A stretch of DNA of 41,168 nucleotides from CAG-877 sp045125935 (lineage in GTDB: Bacteria; Bacillota_I; Bacilli_A; RF39; UBA660). The notes under the pieces are model-generated. The model did not search any database. It was not told where the DNA came from and saw only the letters and a program-made list of their open reading frames with translations. The translations under genes were made by a program, and so were the position numbers. The DNA lies in assembly GCA_045125935.1 (NCBI GenBank), contig JBGVNW010000062.1:1-41168 (forward strand). The letters are read 5' to 3'. This document shows positions 15,241 through 23,377 of the stretch, piece after piece. The number at the start of each line of letters is the position of its first letter. The first letter of the stretch is position 1.

Positions 15241-16195
15241 AGCTTATTTAGGAGTAGATATTGGTTCAATTTCAACCAAAGGAGTAATTATTGATAAAAA
15301 TAATAAAATACTCGCCTCAAGTTATCTATGGACCAAAGGAAATCCCATTGCTGCAGTAAAAGAAGTACTACAAGAATTAAAAGAACAAATAAAAAATAAA
15401 GACATTAAAATTGTCTCAGTTGGTACAACAGGATCTGCCAGAAAATTAATTGGTACCATTTTAAACGCCACTATTATAAAAAATGAAATAACAGCTCACG
15501 CAATTGGTACCATATCTAGATATCCTGATGTAAAAACTATTATTGAAATTGGTGGACAGGACTCTAAAATAATACTTCTAAAAAATGGAATTGTCACTGA
15601 TTACGCTATGAATACACTTTGTGCAGCAGGTACCGGTTCTTTTTTATCAAGTCAAGCAAAACGATTAGACGTTGATGTTGAAGACTTCGGAAAAATCGCC
15701 CTAACGAGTAAAAATCCAGCACTTATTGCCGCTAGATGCACAGTCTTTGCTGAAAGTGATTTAGTACATAAAGCACAAGTTGGTTATAAGAAAAATGATA
15801 TTATAGCTGGTCTATGTAAAAGTGTTGCCCTAAACTATTTAAATAATGTTGGTAAAGGTAAAAAAATAGAAGAACCAATTATTTTCCAAGGTGGAGTATC
15901 TAAAAATATCGGTGTCAAAAAAGCTTTTGAAGATATTTTAAATACCAAAATAATTACTGACGATAATGGACATCTCATGGGAGCTCTAGGAGTAGCAATC
16001 CTTTCTCAAAAAGAAAAAGAAATAGACTTTTCCTTTGATATAGTAGATGAAAATTTTAAAACTACAAGTCTAAATTGTTCAAACTGTCCTAATAATTGTG
16101 AAATAATTTGTGTAGAACAAGAAGGAAAACTTCTTGACTCGTGGGGAAATCGTTGCGATAGTGGCAAAAAAACAGTAGAAAAAGTTTATAACTAA
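15233..16195 (+). CDS. Acyl-CoA dehydratase activase (BadF/BcrA/HgdC family ATPase)
   Basis: A 320-residue ASKHA-fold ATPase. The phosphate-1 motif GVDIGSISTKGVIID is at 5-19, and GGQDSKII near 101-108. The two cysteines that ligate the intersubunit [4Fe-4S] cluster in HgdC are present, in NTLCAAGTGSF and ARCTVFAES. A C-terminal cysteine-rich extension (CSNCPNNCEIIC ... GNRCDSGK) is typical of the 'activase-related' branch. In the family, ATP hydrolysis drives a low-potential electron into the partner dehydratase-like protein. The 8-nt overlap with the preceding gene (ATGACTAA) and the terminator just downstream make this the last gene of a three-gene operon. Confidence 0.9.
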   Translation: MTKAYLGVDIGSISTKGVIIDKNNKILASSYLWTKGNPIAAVKEVLQELKEQIKNKDIKIVSVGTTGSARKLIGTILNATIIKNEITAHAIGTISRYPDVKTIIEIGGQDSKIILLKNGIVTDYAMNTLCAAGTGSFLSSQAKRLDVDVEDFGKIALTSKNPALIAARCTVFAESDLVHKAQVGYKKNDIIAGLCKSVALNYLNNVGKGKKIEEPIIFQGGVSKNIGVKKAFEDILNTKIITDDNGHLMGALGVAILSQKEKEIDFSFDIVDENFKTTSLNCSNCPNNCEIICVEQEGKLLDSWGNRCDSGKKTVEKVYN

Positions 16196-16209
16196 TCTAC
16201 TGTTTTTTT
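16172..16209 (+). terminator. Intrinsic terminator of the activase operon
   Basis: ACAGTAGA (16172-16179) pairs with TCTACTGT (16196-16203), followed by seven T. The stem begins inside the last codons of the activase gene. Confidence 0.8.
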
Positions 16210-16216
16210 ATTTATA

Positions 16217-17806
16217 TTATCTATTACTAATACCTAAATATTCCTCATATGGTACACTTCTATCAATAATTTTACCATCATCTAATATTTCAATTACACG
16301 ATTAGTAACCGTATTATTTAGCTCATAGTCACGTGAAGTAAATAATACTTCTCCTTGAAAATTAATTAATCCTTTATTTAACGATGTAATACTTTCAAGA
16401 TCTAAATGGTTAGTAGGTTCATCTAATATTAAGAAGTTTGGACTCTCAAGCATCATCTTAGACAACATACAACGAGCTTTTTCTCCTCCCGATAAAACTC
16501 CTACTTTTTTAAATACATCATCTCCTGAAAATAACATTCTTCCTAAAAAGCCTCGAAGAACAGTTTCATCCTTAATATCATAGTATTGGCCAATCCATTG
16601 CATAATAGTCTTATCTACTTTAAAAAATTCTGTATTATCTTGTGGTAAATATCCTGGAACAATAGTTTTTCCCCATTCTATAGTACCATTATCATATTCT
16701 TCAAGTCCCATTAAAATATTAAACAATGTCGTTTTAGCAGTATCACTTTGTGCAATAAAAGTAACTTTATCACCCTTAAATATTGTAAATGAAATATTAT
16801 CAAGAATCTTTTTACCATCTACTACTTTAGTAAGGTTCTCTACTTTTAATATCTCCTTACCAGCAGCCTTCTCAATCTTAAAATCAATATATGGATATTT
16901 TCTAGAAGAAGGTATTATTTCATCTAATTGAATCTTTTCTAACATCTTCTTACGAGAAGTTGCTTGTTTTGATTTAGAGGCATTCGCACTAAATCTCGCA
17001 ATAAAAGATTGAAGCTCTTTAATTTTCTCTTCCTTTTTCTTATTAGAATCTCTCATTTGCTTTTGTAATAATTCACTCGATTCATACCAGAAATCATAGT
17101 TACCTACATACAATTTAATTTTTCCATAATCAATATCTGCAATATGTGTACAAACTTTATTTAAGAAATGTCTATCATGTGAAACAATAATTACCGTATT
17201 ATCAAAATTAATTAAAAACTCTTCTAACCAACGAATTGCTTCTAAATCCAAACTGTTAGTAGGTTCATCTAAAAGTAAAATATCAGGATTACCAAATAAT
17301 GCTTGAGCAAGTAAAACTTTAACACGGTATTTTACAGGTAATTCACCCATATTCATATAATGATACTCTTCAGTTATTCCTAAATTACTAAGTAAGATAG
17401 CCGCATCAGGTTCTGCATTCCAACCATCCAAATCCATAAATTCAGCTTCTAAATTAGCTAACTTCATACCATCTTCTTCACTAAATTCAGTTTGTTGATA
17501 CATTTTATCTTTTTCTTCCATTATTTTATATAACTTTTCATTACCCATAATAACAACATCAATTACACGTTTTTCATCATACTGATAATGATCTTGTCTT
17601 AAAAAAGACATTCTCTCATCTTTACCAATAACAACTTCACCAGTAGTAGTTTCAACTTCTCCTGATAAAATCTTTAAAAATGTTGACTTACCAGATCCAT
17701 TAGCACCAATTAGTCCATAGCAATTACCATTAGTAAATTTAATATTAACATCTTCAAATAAAGTTCTTTTACCAAACTTTAAACTTACATTATTTACTTG
17801 TATCAT
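16217..17806 (-). CDS. ykpA: ABC-F ATPase (YkpA/YbiT type) with one degenerate ATP site
   Basis: A 529-residue soluble protein with two nucleotide-binding domains and a linker rich in Lys/Glu (about 240-300). NBD1 has Walker A GANGSGKST and Walker B LLLDEPTN. NBD2 has a DTAKTT-type P-loop, typical of this branch, an intact LSGGEKAR signature and Walker B LILDEPTNHLD. ABC-F proteins act in the ribosomal E site to rescue or modulate translation; no membrane segments are present. Unusually, the NBD1 signature reads MGELPVKYRVKVLLAQ, without the LSGG-type core, and the NBD2 H-loop reads TSRDYEL, where TSHDH is usual. Both lie in the same composite site. The start has GAGGTGG upstream. It is convergent with the activase operon. 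Confidence 0.93.
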   Translation of the reverse strand: MIQVNNVSLKFGKRTLFEDVNIKFTNGNCYGLIGANGSGKSTFLKILSGEVETTTGEVVIGKDERMSFLRQDHYQYDEKRVIDVVIMGNEKLYKIMEEKDKMYQQTEFSEEDGMKLANLEAEFMDLDGWNAEPDAAILLSNLGITEEYHYMNMGELPVKYRVKVLLAQALFGNPDILLLDEPTNSLDLEAIRWLEEFLINFDNTVIIVSHDRHFLNKVCTHIADIDYGKIKLYVGNYDFWYESSELLQKQMRDSNKKKEEKIKELQSFIARFSANASKSKQATSRKKMLEKIQLDEIIPSSRKYPYIDFKIEKAAGKEILKVENLTKVVDGKKILDNISFTIFKGDKVTFIAQSDTAKTTLFNILMGLEEYDNGTIEWGKTIVPGYLPQDNTEFFKVDKTIMQWIGQYYDIKDETVLRGFLGRMLFSGDDVFKKVGVLSGGEKARCMLSKMMLESPNFLILDEPTNHLDLESITSLNKGLINFQGEVLFTSRDYELNNTVTNRVIEILDDGKIIDRSVPYEEYLGISNR

Positions 17807-17863
17807 CTAAACCACCTCAAACTTATCCTATTTTACTATAGAAAAAAGAAAAAGACAAGCTTT

Positions 17864-18538
17864 CTATCTTGCCATTCTCTTAACATATTGCCTAACAGAT
17901 TCCTCTTCTCTTGCCGTTTCTCTAATTTTATCACCAATATAATCATATTCATCAAACATATTTCCAACATTTCTCATCTTAGATGCTGAAAGATTTGCCA
18001 TTCCAAAGACATCATCTTTTACATAATTATTTAAAGTACGCGAATTATTTCCTCTAAGAAATCTAATTGCATTAGGTGTTTCTCTAATAACATAACTCCC
18101 TGGATCAACTAAATATATTCGTCCATCATAAGCTGTATTATCTAAATTAAAATCTTCAACTTCAACATTATGTGAATTAAGCATTTTAACATCTTCCCTA
18201 ATTAAATCTAACTCCCACATAAAATCTAACATTTTCATACGAATAATACCAGAAGTTGAAGCTCTTTTTACAAAAGGAGTTGTATATCCAATAAATTCTC
18301 CCGTATCTGCATCACGAACAATTCTTTTAGGTAAAAGTAATCTATAAGTATGAATACTAGAAAGTTTTACTGCAGTTTTCTCATCAAGTCTAATTTTCCT
18401 ACAATTACCACTATTATAAAGTTTTAACGCTTCATCCCCATACTTATAAACTCTAGATTCATTCCCACAACTTAAATACATCCACGCTAAATCAGCATCA
18501 CTAAAATCTACAAATTCATCATCAACTAATAATCTCAT
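17864..18538 (-). CDS. Kinase-fold protein, copy 1
   Basis: A 224-residue protein with a protein-kinase-like outline: YGDEALKLY (about 35-43) is a VAIK-like lysine strand, VEDFNLDNTAYDGRIYLVDPGSY (described in parts: EDFNLDN as catalytic loop, DPG as the DFG equivalent) follows at about 128-150. No glycine-rich loop is obvious. A C-terminal helix ends ESVRQYVKRMAR. It is about 30-35% similar by eye to its upstream neighbour, especially at both ends, so this is a tandem duplication. The ATG at 18538 has AAAGGGG 8 nt upstream; the TTG at 18544 is rejected. The substrate is unknown. Confidence 0.7.
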   Translation of the reverse strand: MRLLVDDEFVDFSDADLAWMYLSCGNESRVYKYGDEALKLYNSGNCRKIRLDEKTAVKLSSIHTYRLLLPKRIVRDADTGEFIGYTTPFVKRASTSGIIRMKMLDFMWELDLIREDVKMLNSHNVEVEDFNLDNTAYDGRIYLVDPGSYVIRETPNAIRFLRGNNSRTLNNYVKDDVFGMANLSASKMRNVGNMFDEYDYIGDKIRETAREEESVRQYVKRMAR

Positions 18539-18568
18539 ATCCAAAACCCCTTTATATAAAATAATTAA

Positions 18569-19234
18569 TTACTTTGTTATTCTTTTAACATATTGCTTAA
18601 CACTTTCATTTGCCCTTGCTGTATCTCTAATAATATCACTTGCATCCATATCATAACCAATAAATATAGCATCTATAATGTCTTTTCCTTCATCAGATGC
18701 AACTTTACTTAATAATTCGTATACAACATAATCATTTAACTCATACAAATTAGATTTTCTAAAATTGACTCTCTCACTTTCATAAAAAGTAAAACTCCCC
18801 GGATCAACCAAATGAATATGACCATTACTATAAATAGTATTTTTTAAAATAAAATCATCAACTTCAACTCTACAATCAGACAATTTCAAGACATCATCTT
18901 TCATTATATCTATTTCATCAGCAAAACTTAAAATATTCATTCTAAATAAACTCATAATTGCATCTTTAGAAATAAATTCAGTTGTATAACCTAAAAAATC
19001 ACCATTATCAGGATTATATATCATTCTTCTAGGAAGTAAAATTCTAGATGTACTAATTTCTGATAATTTAAGAGCATCTTCTAAACTAAGTTTACTTACA
19101 GCACTTAAATTATGTAATTTTAAAGCTTCATTTCCATATCGATAAACAATACTTTCTTTACCAGAACCAAGAAACATAGTAGATAAATACTCACTACTTA
19201 ATTCTACTAATTCATCTCCAACTAACAATCTCAT
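18569..19234 (-). CDS. Kinase-fold protein, copy 2
   Basis: A 221-residue paralogue of the next gene, 30 nt upstream of it and probably in one operon. It shares the opening MRLLVGDELVELSSEYLS, the lysine strand YGNEALKLH, the catalytic-loop-like DDFILKN, the DPGSF and the ending ESVKQYVKRITK. The catalytic aspartate and metal-binding DPG are kept, so activity is possible, but the fold assignment rests on motif order only. Such small kinase-like proteins occur in clusters in uncultured low-GC Firmicutes. No partner can be named from the neighbourhood. Confidence 0.7.
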   Translation of the reverse strand: MRLLVGDELVELSSEYLSTMFLGSGKESIVYRYGNEALKLHNLSAVSKLSLEDALKLSEISTSRILLPRRMIYNPDNGDFLGYTTEFISKDAIMSLFRMNILSFADEIDIMKDDVLKLSDCRVEVDDFILKNTIYSNGHIHLVDPGSFTFYESERVNFRKSNLYELNDYVVYELLSKVASDEGKDIIDAIFIGYDMDASDIIRDTARANESVKQYVKRITK

Positions 19235-19301
19235 ACACCTAGTCCCCCAATTAGTGAGCTAATTATATCATAAAATAATGAAAAAGTAAACAAAAAGAGC
19301 C

Positions 19302-19901
19302 TTAGCCCTTATAAAATAGCGAAACAATTTTAGCAAATTCATATAAAATGATATCACTCTTATTCATCGCAAAACTTTTTCCAACTGCTTTTCCACCTAT
19401 TGTAAGTGATGCAACAACTGCAGCAACAGTCAAACTAACAAATAATAAATCAACCTCTAAACTTGCAGCAATACTCGTTGCAATAGTAGTAGCCGCTGCC
19501 CCTGAAACAATACCACAAATATCTCCAATTACATCATTACAGAAACTTGCGACTTTATCAGCATTCTTTTTAAACTTTACCGCTACTTTGGCACCTTTTA
19601 CTTTTCTAGAATTCATCGAATGAAAAACCTTCTCATCAGCACTAGTAACCGCAACACCAACTATATCAAACAAAATACCAATAAAAATAAATAATAAAGT
19701 AACTATTATTCCCCAAAATATTGATAAGTTAGGAATAGTCGTTTGTGAAATAAAAGATAACGAAAACGATATAACAAATGTAATAACAACAATTCTAATT
19801 ATCCATTTAACATCCACATGTTCTTTCTTTATTTTTTCTTTCTTTTCTGTCTGTACTAATAAATTTTTAAATTCAGAATTTTTATTTTTCTTAAAAAACA
19901 T
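19302..19901 (-). CDS. oapA: OapA, membrane protein partner of OLE RNA
   Basis: A 199-residue protein with a basic N-terminus (KKNKNSEF ... KKEKIKKEH) and about four hydrophobic segments: 31-51, 58-85, 127-148 and 152-172. The central GVAVTSADEKVFHSM, SRKVKGAKVAVKF and FCNDVIGDICGIVSG are characteristic of OapA, which looks distantly like CNNM/CorC-type transporters. In Bacillota OapA sits directly downstream of the OLE RNA gene, binds the RNA at the membrane and is needed for normal growth under Mg2+ and other stresses. Here too it follows the roughly 600-nt RNA gene on the same strand. AGGTGA 7-8 nt upstream supports the ATG. A terminator-like hairpin separates RNA and gene, so oapA expression may depend on read-through or its own promoter. 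Confidence 0.85.
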   Translation of the reverse strand: MFFKKNKNSEFKNLLVQTEKKEKIKKEHVDVKWIIRIVVITFVISFSLSFISQTTIPNLSIFWGIIVTLLFIFIGILFDIVGVAVTSADEKVFHSMNSRKVKGAKVAVKFKKNADKVASFCNDVIGDICGIVSGAAATTIATSIAASLEVDLLFVSLTVAAVVASLTIGGKAVGKSFAMNKSDIILYEFAKIVSLFYKG

Positions 19902-19927
19902 TTATCTTCACCTACTATAATTGTATC

Positions 19928-19954
19928 AAAAAAAAATAGTATATTACATACTAT
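19928..19954 (-). terminator. Intrinsic terminator between OLE RNA and oapA
   Basis: ATAGTAT (19936-19942) pairs with ATACTAT (19948-19954). On the minus strand a run of eight or nine T follows. It would define the OLE RNA 3' end, with partial read-through feeding oapA. Confidence 0.7.
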
Positions 19955-19959
19955 AATTT

Positions 19960-20560
19960 TTATAATTAATGGCGCTTAACATAGTAAACTCTGAACCTTA
20001 GGTCAAGTAGGATTTCCCTGATTTCTACACTTTCGTTACCAAAAATGCGGTTCCCCTTTACAGAAATCAATGTGATGTCACCATTCACACGACTTGATTA
20101 CCACTTAGTGTCCACTGCAATCCTATATTAATAGCACTCTAGGAGATTTCCCCACCAACACTTTATTATTAATCCTTTTTTGCAAAAGTAATTTCAAAAA
20201 GCAATACTTATTAAGCTGGCCGGCTATAATAAGAAAGATCTTTTATCCCAATACCTTCACTCAAGACAAGCTACACTACACATAACTTTCGCCACAATGT
20301 AGGTTCTTCCTATCACGTAGCTAGATCCATCAGCAATAAATACGCGTATAGGCTAACCACGAACTATAGGTCTCCACAAATAATGGGTCGTTTGTCGTAT
20401 GCCATTACGAGCGCCCAATATTTTTCATCTTCAGCATTCACCCCAAACTGGGCGTAAGAAGCAAACACCAAAGGTTTCACAGATATGCTCTTATAACGGT
20501 TGTTTAATCCCGTCTTCCTAATAAAGTAATTGACTAGAATAATGTGCCATCAACTACATA
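19960..20560 (-). ncRNA. ole: OLE RNA (ornate large extremophilic)
   Basis: A stretch of about 600 nt, markedly richer in GC than its surroundings, with no ORF on either strand. It lies between a perfect promoter and a terminator, directly upstream of oapA. Many internal inverted repeats indicate a folded RNA, for example GCCCAGTTTGGGG, GGTAACGAAAGTG and AGAAATCAGGGAAATCC on the minus strand near the 3' end. Length, structure, strand and the adjacent oapA together match OLE RNA, a membrane-associated ribonucleoprotein RNA of Bacillota implicated in Mg2+ homeostasis and stress adaptation. The ends are inferred from the promoter and terminator. RNase P RNA, tmRNA and SRP RNA were considered; their conserved sequences are missing. 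Confidence 0.83.
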
Positions 20561-20566
20561 ATCTAC

Positions 20567-20595
20567 ATTATATCATATGCAAGATAATATGTCAA
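20567..20595 (-). promoter_or_regulatory. Consensus sigma-A promoter of OLE RNA
   Basis: Minus strand: TTGACA (20595-20590), exactly 17 bp, TATAAT (20572-20567). Both boxes are perfect matches to consensus, so strong constitutive transcription is expected. It lies 24 nt past the stop of the upstream hydrolase gene. Confidence 0.9.
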
Positions 20596-20618
20596 ATTGC
20601 CTAACTTAAGTCTTAAAA

Positions 20619-21296
20619 CTAACCATTCTTTATCTTATTAACAAAATAATTAATCTTACCAGCCCAAGTATTACCTTCACAATACTTAGGAGCTATTGTT
20701 TCAACAGTGGTTCTACCCTGAGAAAAATAATTCTTACTTAAATTATTTATAAATCCCTCAATACCCTCATCTAAAGTATCAAACTTTTTAAAACTACCAC
20801 CATTACATCCAGGTGAACCCTTCTGACCACCAACATTATTACAATAACGAGTCAAATTAGAACAACTGGTTCCACACCCAGTCTCATGTAATATAATTGC
20901 TGTTGCAATATAAGGATCAACACCATTTTCAATACAAAGTTCTGCAATTAATTGTCCTTTACCAGCAATATAGTCACTGCCTAAATGACGATTTAACTTT
21001 TCAGCTAACTCCTCCATAGTTAATCCATCATAAACTTCAACTCTAGGAGGAACATAAACAGACGCTGGAGTTACCTCCATATCAACTGCAGTCAAAGCCG
21101 AATCATCAACTCTAAATGACAAATTATCATTAGTTAAAATACTAGTTGACATAGCTATATTAATATTATCTTTATTCGTACTATATTCAAAAGATTTACC
21201 CAACACAATACCACCATCAGCAAGCTTTACACCCATTGTAACTAAAGAAACTGACATTACTATTAAAATGATACCAATAACTCTAACTTTCCTCAA
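20619..21296 (-). CDS. Secreted or anchored peptidoglycan hydrolase, glucosaminidase-like
   Basis: A 225-residue protein with an N-terminal membrane or signal segment (VIGIILIVMSVSLVTMGVKLA, residues about 6-26). The C-terminal domain (about 95-222) matches lysozyme-like glucosaminidases: ATAIILHETGCGTS with the catalytic glutamate, NNVGGQKGSPGCNGG, a short helix region DEGIEGFINNLSKNY, and WAGKINYFVNKIK. A set of cysteines (CIENG, GCGTSC, YCNN, GCN, YCEG) may form disulfides outside the cell. It should cleave glycan strands during growth or division. This is evidence that the organism has a peptidoglycan wall. The C-terminal end abuts the OLE promoter. Confidence 0.8.
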   Translation of the reverse strand: MRKVRVIGIILIVMSVSLVTMGVKLADGGIVLGKSFEYSTNKDNINIAMSTSILTNDNLSFRVDDSALTAVDMEVTPASVYVPPRVEVYDGLTMEELAEKLNRHLGSDYIAGKGQLIAELCIENGVDPYIATAIILHETGCGTSCSNLTRYCNNVGGQKGSPGCNGGSFKKFDTLDEGIEGFINNLSKNYFSQGRTTVETIAPKYCEGNTWAGKINYFVNKIKNG

Positions 21297-21392
21297 AGTT
21301 CTTCACCTCAGATTAATATTCTAGACATAATTCTAACATTTTCAAAAAAGTATGTCAAACAAGAAAAAAAGACCATATATTTTAATTTTTGA

Positions 21393-22643
21393 TTATATAC
21401 GTTTTCCAGGATTATTCTCTTCACTAGTATAATGTTCTTGATACCATTCTCTAATTTCAGAACTCATTCCTGTATCAACTTCATGTTTTTCGGATTGTGA
21501 ACCATCAAGCATTTCAAAGAAAATACTACCTTTTTCTACCAAATTATTTTGATAATCAGATAACAAATCAGGAGCAATATCCCTAAGATCTGCAAGTCCT
21601 TGAATCTGTTTTCTCATACATCTTAATTCTTGAATTCTCTTGTTAGATGGATTTTCTGGTGAATTAAACCACATCTCTTTTCTTTCATTCTCTAAAGTAA
21701 TTCCATCTCGAATTTCTTGTTGTCTTAATTCACGAGCTTCCCTATTAGCTTTAAATTGCTGAAACTCATCAGAATGAAGCTTTTCATAAGTATCAACTAA
21801 ATGACTTTGTTCCACAGATAATTCAAAGCCCATATCTTTTAAAATACGTAATTTTTCAACAACAGCATCCATTTTACTATCTATTTCACTATTAGAAGCA
21901 GTACTATCAACTGCAACTTCATTTCCAATTTCATTCAAATCAATAGATTCAGTTTGCAAAACTTTTTCAATTTCATCATAATATGCCCTATCCTCAGACG
22001 TTATTTCAAAAACATCACCATTTATAGCCATTTGATGAAGATGTGGTAAGCCATTTCTATAAATTTTATTTGCAATTTTAGCAATATCTTCTTCAACTAA
22101 ATTTTTTTGTGGAACATAAATCATTTGACGAATCATATAAGCATTCCAACTTTCATCATCACTAACAATCTTAAAACCACGACCAGATGTTGATAAATCT
22201 TTCGAAGGATAATAAAACAACTGACAATTAAACATATTTTCAGAACTAGCCGACTTATTTTCAAATAAAGTAAAACTATATAACCCCTCAGAACATGTTT
22301 GAACCATATATATAGCACCTGCAAAACCTGAAGAATTAGGTCTTGCCAAATTTAATACCAAACGTTTATCTTTACTTCTAATTTCAAAGTATGAAGTATC
22401 TAAATGTGCAATTTGTCCCCCATTATCAACAATTGGAGTATAACTATCTTTAAACATATGAGGAAAATAATATCTTGTATCATTATCTCTAAAATAATAC
22501 TCATCACAATAAATATCTTTTAAAAAGTCTTTGATAAACTTAACATCTGGAAATCTATAATACTCTGGTATTCCATCTTCCAAAGCAATATTATTTCTTT
22601 CATTACATTTTTTTAATAATTCTTCATCTGATATTTTTTTCAT
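21393..22643 (-). CDS. Hypothetical cytoplasmic protein
   Basis: A 416-residue protein without signal or membrane segments, and no family recognised. The N-terminal 200 residues are mixed alpha/beta with aromatic clusters (YYRFPDVKFIKDFLKDIYC, TRYYFPHMF). The C-terminal 150 residues are highly charged and helical (KANREARELRQQEIRDGITLE), likely coiled coil. GGAGGAG 8-9 nt upstream fixes the ATG. A short galE remnant lies between it and the NUDIX gene. Function unknown. Confidence 0.6.
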   Translation of the reverse strand: MKKISDEELLKKCNERNNIALEDGIPEYYRFPDVKFIKDFLKDIYCDEYYFRDNDTRYYFPHMFKDSYTPIVDNGGQIAHLDTSYFEIRSKDKRLVLNLARPNSSGFAGAIYMVQTCSEGLYSFTLFENKSASSENMFNCQLFYYPSKDLSTSGRGFKIVSDDESWNAYMIRQMIYVPQKNLVEEDIAKIANKIYRNGLPHLHQMAINGDVFEITSEDRAYYDEIEKVLQTESIDLNEIGNEVAVDSTASNSEIDSKMDAVVEKLRILKDMGFELSVEQSHLVDTYEKLHSDEFQQFKANREARELRQQEIRDGITLENERKEMWFNSPENPSNKRIQELRCMRKQIQGLADLRDIAPDLLSDYQNNLVEKGSIFFEMLDGSQSEKHEVDTGMSSEIREWYQEHYTSEENNPGKRI

Positions 22644-22680
22644 ATAAAACTCCTCCTAAACCTAAAATCATAACATATAA

Positions 22681-22845
22681 TTACAATAAAATTTCTCTTT
22701 CCATTATTTTTTCTATTTTCTCTTTTACACTAATATCTAAATTATATAAATTATCAACAACAACTACATCATAACCACTATTTAATAATTCAACACATGT
22801 ATGACTACCAATATAGCCAAGACCACCTGTTACAAGAACTTTAAT
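22681..22845 (-). pseudogene. galE: Truncated galE (UDP-glucose 4-epimerase) remnant
   Basis: A 54-codon frame reads KVLVTGGLGYIGSHTCVELL, then GYDVVVVDNLYN and KEKIEKIMEREILL before TAA. This is the N-terminal NAD-binding Rossmann segment of GalE, including the GxxGxxG loop, cut after about 55 of the usual roughly 330 residues. No further GalE sequence follows in any frame up to the next gene, so the remainder is deleted. The expected start codon is ATT rather than ATG, although GGAGGTG lies 6 nt upstream, inside the end of the NUDIX gene, whose stop is 1 nt before. It may be translated weakly or not at all. Confidence 0.8.
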
Positions 22846-22846
22846 A

Positions 22847-23365
22847 TTAAACACCTCCATATAATTTATTATACTCTTCTAAAACCAAAAGCATTTCTCT
22901 ACCGATATTTTTATCTATCATACCATCGTCCATACTTTGATCCAAAAAATCTTTAAAATCTTCAAGACTAACATAAAATAAACCAAAATCAGTCTGACAT
23001 TCCAATTCATCATAACAAGTTTCACCTAAATTAGGAACATCATTAGAAATAATTCTATAATAATAAATTTTATTACATACATTCTTACCACTATTAAAAT
23101 AATTTTTAGCATAAGTCATAATTTGCATAAATGGACCAGTAATAGAATCTATTCCAATACCAGTTTCTTCTTTTATTTCACGAATTAAAGCTTCCTCCAT
23201 ATCTTCATTTCTTTCTACATGTCCACCAACCAATTGATATGTATTATTATTATGAGCAACTAGTACCTCATTTTTATTATTAACGATAATCCCTTTTACT
23301 CTAATAACTTCATACGCTAAATCATCAGTTGTTAAATTATCATCATTAATAAATACCCTTTTCAT
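22847..23365 (-). CDS. NUDIX hydrolase
   Basis: A 172-residue protein. The Nudix box is complete: GHVERNEDMEEALIREIKEE with the following TGI (about residues 47-70) fits GX5EX7REUXEEXGU, giving the Mg2+-binding glutamates. It should hydrolyse a nucleoside-diphosphate-linked compound, and the substrate cannot be read from sequence. AAAGGAG upstream supports the start. It lies 12 nt downstream of the metallopeptidase gene and immediately upstream of the galE remnant. If a full galE was once there, a nucleotide-sugar role would be one possibility, which is inference. Confidence 0.9.
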   Translation of the reverse strand: MKRVFINDDNLTTDDLAYEVIRVKGIIVNNKNEVLVAHNNNTYQLVGGHVERNEDMEEALIREIKEETGIGIDSITGPFMQIMTYAKNYFNSGKNVCNKIYYYRIISNDVPNLGETCYDELECQTDFGLFYVSLEDFKDFLDQSMDDGMIDKNIGREMLLVLEEYNKLYGGV

Positions 23366-23377
23366 ATAAAACTCCTT

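Noticed and set aside
19960..20560. RNase P RNA, tmRNA or SRP RNA
   Set aside because: I could not find GAGGAAAGTCC-like P4 sequence, a tag ORF with tRNA-like ends, or the SRP GNRA-helix region; size and the adjacent oapA favour OLE.
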